From assembly GCA_036651815.1 (NCBI GenBank), contig JAVVXB010000029.1, forward strand, positions 1 through 38,846: 38,846 bases of DNA. Direction: 5' to 3'. The number at the start of each line of letters is the position of its first letter. Position 1 is the stretch's first letter. Position numbers and translations under genes: made by a program. This DNA comes from JAVVXB01 sp036651815. Its GTDB lineage: Bacteria; Bacillota; Clostridia; Christensenellales; CAG-138. Below are positions 33,198 through 38,846 of this stretch, in pieces. Below the pieces are notes generated by a model. It had not been told where the DNA came from and did not search any database. It saw only the letters and a program-made list of their open reading frames with translations.

Positions 33198-34784
33198 ATG
33201 GGAAAGTCTGACAAGAAATCGTTTATAAAAGGTGCCGTCATACTGGGCATTGCTGGCCTAATCTGCAAGATTATAGGCGCTTTTTTCCGTATTCCGCTCT
33301 ACAACATGTTGGGCGATGGCATGCAGTATTACGAGGCCGTCTACCCCTATTATTCCACGCTGATTACCATCAGCACCGCTGGCCTCCCGACCGCAATTTC
33401 CCGCATGGTCGCAGAACGCGTTACGCTTGGTGACTATCTCGGCGCACGCCGTGTATTCCGCAAAGCGCAGTTTTTGCTCCTTGTTTTTGGCGTGGCCACC
33501 GCGGCGTTGATGTTTTTCGGCGCGGATGCGCTCGCCATGTCCACCGTTGGCCCCGGCGCCGCGCCCTCCTTCCGTGCAATGGCTCCTTCGCTTCTCATTG
33601 TAGCGTTGCTATGTTCCTATCGAGGATATCTGCAGGGTATGCAGCGCATGACAGGTACCGCGCTCACCCAAATTGTGGAACAGGTGGGCAAGCTGGTCAT
33701 TGGTCTCTACCTTGCCTATCTCTGGATGCCGCGCGGCCTTGAATATGGTGCGCTTGGCGCCGTGGTCGGCGTCACGCTGTCAGAATTACTGGCACTCCTT
33801 GTCATCGCCGTCATCTATGTGCGCCGTCGCCATGAGTTTTTGCCTGCTCAAGCACCTTCCATCGGTATAAACGACCACAATGTCTTCCGCGATCTGATGC
33901 TCATCGCAGTCCCCGTGACCATCGGCGGTTCCATCATGTCCCTCACCGGCATTGTGGACGCGTCCTTGATCAAGCGTACCCTGTTGGAAATCGGCTTTAC
34001 CGATATAGAAGCCTCCATGCGATATGTATGCCTGCGCAGCAACGTCACCACGATCATCAACATGCCTGCTGTTCTGACCGTAGCGCTTGCCATGAGTCTG
34101 GTTCCCGCCATCAGCGCGGCGCGGACACACGGCGATATTGTCGGCGTGCATAATATCTCCAATCTGGGCATCAAAATTGCAACCCTGATTGGCATGCCTT
34201 GCACCATTGGCCTACTGGTGTTGGCCGGTCCGGCTTTGGATCTGTTATATGATATTGACCCGGTACGTTTGAGCATCGCCACATCGCTAATGCGCACATC
34301 GGCGCTCTGCGTCATCTTTCTCTCTCTGGTTCAGGGTTTGACAGGAATCTTGCAGGGCATTGGCAAACAAAATGTTCCCGTCATCAATCTGGCCATCGGC
34401 GGCGTTGTAAAAATAGTCATCATGCTTACGCTCATGCGCAATCCCAATATTGAGATTCAGGGCGCAGCTATCTCCAACGTTGCCTGCTATGCAGTCGCCG
34501 GCCTTTTGAACTTTATCTATCTCATCCGCTATACACAGCTGAAGGTCAACTGGATGGACGCGATGGTCAAGCCTTTTTTGGCTGCTCTTGTGATGGGTGC
34601 TTCCGCATTCTTCTCCTACGTTTTTATTCAGAACCGTATCCCGTCCAACACCATTGCCACCATGGGTGCCATTCTCATCGGCGCAGTGCTATACTTCGCT
34701 GTTGTGTTGCTGTCGCACATGTTTACACAAGAGGATTTAAATTTGATTCCAGGTGGAAAATATCTTGCACGTTTTTCGAGGTGA
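33198..34784 (+). CDS. SpoVB/MurJ-type polysaccharide flippase
   Basis: The 528-residue protein belongs to the MATE-like MVF/polysaccharide-exporter superfamily and has about 14 membrane spans. Its start (SFIKGAVILGIAGLICKIIGAFFRIPLYNMLGDGMQYYEAVYPYY) is typical of the SpoVB/YkvU/YabM branch, which moves lipid-linked wall precursors across the membrane, for spore cortex in SpoVB. Whether it acts in cortex or vegetative wall synthesis cannot be told. No good ribosome binding site precedes the ATG. It sits 22 bases after the ENP1-like gene and ends 10 bases before the mazG start, so the three form an operon linked to wall or spore work. Confidence 0.9.
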   Translation: MGKSDKKSFIKGAVILGIAGLICKIIGAFFRIPLYNMLGDGMQYYEAVYPYYSTLITISTAGLPTAISRMVAERVTLGDYLGARRVFRKAQFLLLVFGVATAALMFFGADALAMSTVGPGAAPSFRAMAPSLLIVALLCSYRGYLQGMQRMTGTALTQIVEQVGKLVIGLYLAYLWMPRGLEYGALGAVVGVTLSELLALLVIAVIYVRRRHEFLPAQAPSIGINDHNVFRDLMLIAVPVTIGGSIMSLTGIVDASLIKRTLLEIGFTDIEASMRYVCLRSNVTTIINMPAVLTVALAMSLVPAISAARTHGDIVGVHNISNLGIKIATLIGMPCTIGLLVLAGPALDLLYDIDPVRLSIATSLMRTSALCVIFLSLVQGLTGILQGIGKQNVPVINLAIGGVVKIVIMLTLMRNPNIEIQGAAISNVACYAVAGLLNFIYLIRYTQLKVNWMDAMVKPFLAALVMGASAFFSYVFIQNRIPSNTIATMGAILIGAVLYFAVVLLSHMFTQEDLNLIPGGKYLARFSR

Positions 34785-34794
34785 ATGTTTCCTG

Positions 34795-36216
34795 ATGTTT
34801 ACGATTGTCATTGCGCCACTTTCAACGCCAGCCACCATTACAGCCGCCGCATGGAACGCCATCCGTTCCACCGAACGGCTCTTTTTGCAAACAGACCGCC
34901 ATCCATCTGCCCAAATGATCGTCTCCGAAGGCCTTTCTTATACCACCATGGATGATCTGTATGAATCCGCCGCCGATTATGACGCGCTAAACGGAGCCAT
35001 CGCTGCACGTCTTGCAGACGTCGGGGACTGTGTCTACGCCGTAACCGGTCATATCCGCGACACGCAGCTTCCTGCCATACTGCACGCCGTCCACGCGCGC
35101 GGTGGCGAAGTCTTGACGTTGCCCGGAATTCCCCTATCCCGCGCTGCATTCCCTACCCTGCCGGAAGGTTCTGTCTACCCGGCAAGCCTGCTGCCCGACG
35201 AACTGAACCCCGATCTTCCGCTGTATATAGAAGAGATCGATTCTCGAATTCATGCCGGCGCAGTCAAACTGCACCTTTTTGAATATTATCCGGATAATTG
35301 GGAAATCCTGTTAGCAAATATGGATTCAAGCGGTCGCTGTACATCAAAACCGGTATTGCTCTATGAGTTGGATCAACAAGTCGCTTACAGTGCAACCACC
35401 GTCGCCTTCGTTGCCCCTGTGCCCTTTGAAAAACGAGAACGGTTCGGCTATACGGATCTCTGTGCCGTCATTCGCCGTCTGCGTGCACCAGGCGGATGTC
35501 CGTGGGATCGAACACAAACGCATAGTTCCCTTAAAATGCCGTTGCTGGAGGAATGTTACGAGCTGCTGGATGCCATTGACGAGGAGAATGATGCGCATCT
35601 GACCGAGGAGCTTGGTGATGTCCTCATGCAGGTGGTGTTTCACACAACCATTGCAGAGGAACAAGCTCGCTTCAACAGTCGAGATGTAACAACAGATCTT
35701 GTACAAAAGCTGATTTTTCGTCATCCCCATGTGTTTTCGAATGTGAGCGTCCATTCTGCCGATGAAGTTCTCGTAAACTGGGACAAGCTAAAAAAAATTG
35801 AAAAATCACAAAAGACCCAGACCGATGTCCTCATGAGCGTTCCGCGTAATCTTCCCGCGCTCGTGCGCAGCAAGAAGGTGCAGAAGAAAGCGGCGGATGT
35901 GGGGTTCGACTGGCCTAGCGCAGAAAACGCGCTGCCGAAGATACAGGAAGAGCTGAACGAACTTGCCACCGCGATGACAGACAATAGCAACATCTCCGAA
36001 GAAATGGGTGATCTTCTGTTTTCGGTTGTCAATGTTGCAAGACTACTCCATTTGGATCCTGAATTTCTACTTTTGGAAGCAACGGATAAGTTTACCGCCC
36101 GTTTTGCATCCATGGAAAAATTGGCTGCAAAACGTGGGTATTCGCTTGATCAATTGTCATTTGATGAATGTAATGCGTTGTGGGATTCTGTCAAAACGTC
36201 CCGAAATGGGGCATAA
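34795..36216 (+). CDS. mazG: MazG family NTP pyrophosphohydrolase (YabN-like)
   Basis: MazG hydrolyses NTPs and dNTPs to monophosphates and pyrophosphate, cleaning the nucleotide pool. Of the 473 residues, the first 200 correspond to the tetrapyrrole-methylase-like domain of YabN, but the GxGPG-type SAM loop is not visible. Two MazG helical bundles follow: RAPGGCPWDRTQTHSSL and LLEECYELLDAID..EELGDVLMQVVFH with all EExxE/ExxD metal ligands, then a second, weaker one (KIQEELNELATAM..EEMGDLLFSVVN). I chose the ATG at 34795, with GAGGTG 11 bases upstream overlapping the spoVB stop; a GTG at 34753 lies inside spoVB. Confidence 0.92.
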   Translation: MFTIVIAPLSTPATITAAAWNAIRSTERLFLQTDRHPSAQMIVSEGLSYTTMDDLYESAADYDALNGAIAARLADVGDCVYAVTGHIRDTQLPAILHAVHARGGEVLTLPGIPLSRAAFPTLPEGSVYPASLLPDELNPDLPLYIEEIDSRIHAGAVKLHLFEYYPDNWEILLANMDSSGRCTSKPVLLYELDQQVAYSATTVAFVAPVPFEKRERFGYTDLCAVIRRLRAPGGCPWDRTQTHSSLKMPLLEECYELLDAIDEENDAHLTEELGDVLMQVVFHTTIAEEQARFNSRDVTTDLVQKLIFRHPHVFSNVSVHSADEVLVNWDKLKKIEKSQKTQTDVLMSVPRNLPALVRSKKVQKKAADVGFDWPSAENALPKIQEELNELATAMTDNSNISEEMGDLLFSVVNVARLLHLDPEFLLLEATDKFTARFASMEKLAAKRGYSLDQLSFDECNALWDSVKTSRNGA

Positions 36217-36233
36217 AGTTCACAAATTGGGGG

Positions 36234-36262
36234 TTGCCAAGCGTAAATAACACTGGTACAAT
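36234..36262 (+). promoter_or_regulatory. Promoter of hup
   Basis: TTGCCA (36234-36239) and TACAAT (36257-36262) are 17 bases apart, 36 bases before the HU start codon. Confidence 0.75.
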
Positions 36263-36298
36263 AGCAAAGCAATCAAAAAACATTGGAGGATTTACACC

Positions 36299-36571
36299 AT
36301 GAACAAAACGGATCTGATCGCAGCGGTAGCCGCCAAAAGCGAGCTTTCCAAGAAAGATGCAGAAAAGGCCGTCAATGCGTTTGTCAATTCTATCGAAGAA
36401 GCTCTGAAAGCAAGCGAAAAGGTTTCTATCGTTGGTTTTGGCACATTTGAATCTAAGGATCGTCCTGCCCGCAAGGGTCATAACCCTTTGACCGGCAAAG
36501 AGATCGATATCCCCGCTTCCAAATCGCCCACTTTTAAGGCTGGCAAAGCGCTCAAGGATGCCCTCAACTAA
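36299..36571 (+). CDS. hup: HU family DNA-binding protein
   Basis: HU is an abundant dimeric nucleoid protein that bends DNA without sequence specificity. The 90 residues match throughout: MNKTDLIAAVA, the dimer core KVSIVGFGTFESKDRPARKGHNP, and the DNA-binding arm with its Pro (GKEIDIPASKSPTFKAGKALK). A strong TTGGAGG precedes the ATG. It is monocistronic, with its own promoter and a strong terminator. HU located right after mazG is a recurring Firmicute arrangement. Confidence 0.97.
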   Translation: MNKTDLIAAVAAKSELSKKDAEKAVNAFVNSIEEALKASEKVSIVGFGTFESKDRPARKGHNPLTGKEIDIPASKSPTFKAGKALKDALN

Positions 36572-36591
36572 GAGATTCCATCCAAGTTTTC

Positions 36592-36632
36592 AAAAGACGC
36601 GGCAATTGAGTTGCTGCGTCTTTTCTTTTTTT
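36592..36632 (+). terminator. Terminator of hup
   Basis: AAAAGACGCGGCAA pairs with TTGCTGCGTCTTTT (one G-U) around a 5-base loop and is followed by CTTTTTTT. Classic Rho-independent terminator. Confidence 0.9.
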
Positions 36633-36745
36633 AAACGCAATTCGTTTACTAAATATTGTGAAGTTTGGACAAGTACTTGATTCAATCGACAATATGCGCA
36701 ATAATAGACGCATTATCATCGAAGAGAGGGAGACAAACAGAGAGC

Positions 36746-37321
36746 ATGAAAGAACTTCAGGAACGCATACAAAACGAGGGAAAGGTGCTCCCCGGCCACA
36801 TCATCAAAGTCGATGGTTTTCTGAATCATCGCGTGGATACCCGCTTGCTGCGCAGTATTGCCAAAGAGTTTAAACGCAAATTTGATCTTACCGGTCTCAC
36901 AGCCGTGTTAACCGTCGAAGCATCCGGCATTGCGCTGGCAACCATTTGCGCAGAAGAATTTGGCGTGCCCATGATCTTTGCCAAGAAAGCCAAGTCAGAT
37001 AATATCGAAGGCGGCCTCTACCACAGCGACATCTTTTCCTATACTTATAAAAAGAAAGTCACACTGCTTGTCGCAAGCCAATGGCTCAGTTCTCATGATA
37101 AAGTCCTCATCATCGATGATTTTCTTGCCAATGGCGAAGCGTTGCGAGGTCTTGTTGAAATTGTGCAGGAAGCGGGCGCTGAACTGCTCGGCATCGGCGT
37201 CGCCATCGAAAAAGGCTTCCAGCCAGGCGGTCAAAAGTTGCGTGACTCCGGCATTCATCTGGAATCCCTCGCAATCATTGAGGAAGCCACGCCGGAACTG
37301 ATTACCTTTCGGGAAGAGTGA
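36746..37321 (+). CDS. xpt: Xanthine phosphoribosyltransferase
   Basis: Xpt salvages xanthine with PRPP to XMP, which GuaA, encoded 3 bases later, converts to GMP; the two therefore make a short salvage path. The 191-residue protein starts MKELQERI, contains the VDGFLNHRVD segment and the PRPP-binding motif VLIIDDFLANGEALRGL near residue 125-140, and ends in the usual AIIEEATPELITF. The ATG at 36746 gives the standard N-terminus; a purine-rich stretch (GAGAGGGAG) is somewhat far upstream. In many Firmicutes xpt is under a guanine riboswitch; I see none in the 110 bases ahead. Confidence 0.94.
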   Translation: MKELQERIQNEGKVLPGHIIKVDGFLNHRVDTRLLRSIAKEFKRKFDLTGLTAVLTVEASGIALATICAEEFGVPMIFAKKAKSDNIEGGLYHSDIFSYTYKKKVTLLVASQWLSSHDKVLIIDDFLANGEALRGLVEIVQEAGAELLGIGVAIEKGFQPGGQKLRDSGIHLESLAIIEEATPELITFREE

Positions 37322-37324
37322 GCA

Positions 37325-38846
37325 ATGAGAGAACGTATCGTAGTCCTAGACTTTGGCGGTCAGTATAATCAGCTCATTGCGCGCCGCGTACGCGAAGCAG
37401 GTGTGTTTTCGGAATTGATTCCACATTTTGCATCCATCGAACGCATCAAGGGACAAGGTCTGTCCGGTATCATCATGACGGGTGGTCCGGACAGCGTCTA
37501 TGCAGCCGGTGCCATGGCCTGCGCGGATGAAGTATTCTCCCTAGGTGTTCCGATTCTCGGCATCTGCTATGGCATGCAATACATCGCCAAACAATTCGGC
37601 GGTGAAATTGCCGCTACCCACATCAAAGAATACGGCCGCACGCCGATTCAACGGACCACTCACCAACTGCTAGCGGGGCTTGGCGACGTTGTGTGGATGA
37701 ACCATAACGATTCCGTGATTCACGTGCCCGAAGGCTTCTCTGCCATTGCCAGCACAGAACACTGCCCGGTCGCAGCGTTTGCCGATGATGACCGCAAACT
37801 GTACGGCATACAGTTCCATGCTGAGGTAACACACTCCCTGCACGGCGAAAAGATCTTTGAAAACTTTCTCAAAAGCATTTGCCATCTGGCCTGTAACTAC
37901 AGCGTAGCCAACCTCTCCGATGAATTGATTGCGCAAATCAAGGATCAAGTTGGGGATGGCCGCGTGTTGGGTGCGTTATCCGGCGGCGTGGATTCATCGG
38001 TTGCGTCTGTATTGGTACATAAAGCCGTTGGTGATAAACTTACATGCATCTTTGTCGATCATGGTCTGCTGCGTGAAAATGAAGCACAGGAAGTTTTGCG
38101 TTTCTACCGTGATACGCTTAACTTGAATATCAAGTTTGTTAACGCCAAGGAACGTTTCCTCAAAAAACTTGCGGGCATCACCGAGCCGGAACAAAAGCGC
38201 AAGATCATCGGTGCGGAGTTTATCCGTGTTTTCGAAGAGGAAGCCAAAAAGCTTGGCGGTGCTGACTGGTTGCTACAAGGCACGATCTATCCGGATGTTA
38301 TCGAAAGCGGAACCACAAGCTCGGCCACCATCAAGAGCCATCATAACGTTGGTGGTCTGCCAGACGATATCGGTTTCGTCGGTCTCGTTGAACCGTTGCG
38401 CATGCTGTTTAAGGACGAGGTGCGCGCCTTGGGAGAGCATCTGGGCATTCCCCACGCGTTGGTTTGGCGTCAGCCTTTCCCAGGTCCTGGCCTTGCCATT
38501 CGTATCCTCGGCGACATTACCGAAGATAAGCTGGAAATTCTGCGCAAATCTGATTGGATTTTCCGCGACGAAATTAAGAATGCAGGCTTGGATGAAGCCA
38601 TCTGGCAGTATTTCACCGTATTCACTGGCATGCGGAGCGTTGGCGTCATGGGAGATCTGCGCACTTATGATTATGTCATCGGCGTACGAGCCGTCACAAG
38701 CACTGATGCCATGACCGTTGAATTTGCTGAGATTCCATATCCCGTGCTGCGCCGCATCAGCGAACGCATCATTGCGGAGGTTCCTCATGTAAATCGTGTT
38801 GTCTACGACATTACCTCAAAGCCCCCGGGAACCATCGAGTGGGAGT
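37325..38846 (+). CDS. guaA: GMP synthase (glutamine-hydrolysing), stop codon cut by window end
   Basis: GuaA aminates XMP to GMP using glutamine and ATP. The 507 residues are complete: the class I amidotransferase domain (LDFGGQYNQLIARRVRE, nucleophile Cys in GICYGMQ, His and Glu in FHAEVTHS), the ATP-pyrophosphatase domain with P-loop ALSGGVDSS near residue 218, and the dimerisation domain ending KPPGTIEWE, the family's usual C-terminus. The last base of the window is the T that should begin the stop codon. The frame is open from the ATG at 37325 to the edge. A GGGAAGAG at the end of xpt serves as ribosome binding site, and the genes are 3 bases apart. Confidence 0.97.
   Translation, partial: MRERIVVLDFGGQYNQLIARRVREAGVFSELIPHFASIERIKGQGLSGIIMTGGPDSVYAAGAMACADEVFSLGVPILGICYGMQYIAKQFGGEIAATHIKEYGRTPIQRTTHQLLAGLGDVVWMNHNDSVIHVPEGFSAIASTEHCPVAAFADDDRKLYGIQFHAEVTHSLHGEKIFENFLKSICHLACNYSVANLSDELIAQIKDQVGDGRVLGALSGGVDSSVASVLVHKAVGDKLTCIFVDHGLLRENEAQEVLRFYRDTLNLNIKFVNAKERFLKKLAGITEPEQKRKIIGAEFIRVFEEEAKKLGGADWLLQGTIYPDVIESGTTSSATIKSHHNVGGLPDDIGFVGLVEPLRMLFKDEVRALGEHLGIPHALVWRQPFPGPGLAIRILGDITEDKLEILRKSDWIFRDEIKNAGLDEAIWQYFTVFTGMRSVGVMGDLRTYDYVIGVRAVTSTDAMTVEFAEIPYPVLRRISERIIAEVPHVNRVVYDITSKPPGTIEWE

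Noticed and set aside
36633..36745. Guanine riboswitch ahead of xpt
   Set aside because: The conserved three-way junction and loop sequences are not found in this interval.

Overview
The window looks like a chromosomal segment of a spore-forming, anaerobic-type Firmicute (class Clostridia, draft genome or metagenome bin). The evidence is gene order and gene content: tilS-hpt-ftsH, carD next to a YacL-type PIN/TRAM protein, and spoIIIE/ftsK-rimO-pgsA-cinA-recA are all classic Firmicute neighbourhoods. YunB, a SpoVB-type flippase and an ENP1-type spore peptidoglycan peptidase point to endospores. Shine-Dalgarno sites are mostly strong, and sigma-A-like TTGACA/TATAAT promoters can be placed in front of many units. 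A run of exactly 100 N (16935-17034) marks an assembly gap inside a tandem repeat.

Layout. 1-3442 (minus strand): a CUT1 sugar ABC transporter (binding lipoprotein and two permeases, no ATPase), divergent from a LacX-like mutarotase (3738-4640). 4735-6531 (minus): carD, the YacL-like protein and perhaps a coupled small ORF. 6990-9670 (minus): a divergent ribose-phosphate pyrophosphokinase, yunB and a PHP phosphoesterase. 9980-14069 (minus): tilS-hpt-ftsH, divergent from radC. 15143-16824 (minus): a SIMPL lipoprotein and a glycerate-dehydrogenase-like enzyme. 16905-17298: a 66-bp tandem repeat array in the gap between two divergent promoters. 17565-25435 (plus): spoIIIE/ftsK, rimO, pgsA and cinA with overlapping ends, then recA under its own SOS-box promoter, then an MbfA-type ferritin/VIT1 fusion. 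25672-28877 (minus): glmS with a structured leader, and a stand-alone trpB behind a tryptophan T-box (specifier UGG). 29472-31792 (minus): an SPFH/zinc-ribbon protein and an unknown secreted protein. 31889-36216 (plus): ENP1-like peptidase, SpoVB-like flippase, MazG. 36299-38846 (plus): HU, xpt and guaA, which lacks only the last two bases of its stop codon.

Most of the window is core housekeeping. Purine/PRPP metabolism is over-represented (prs, hpt, xpt, guaA), as are envelope and sporulation functions. I saw no phage, CRISPR array, transposase or defence island. The least explained items are the 66-bp repeat array, the glmS leader hairpin, the small ORF behind the YacL-like gene, and the SPFH/secreted-protein pair. 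The orphan, T-box-controlled trpB is the most informative regulatory unit.
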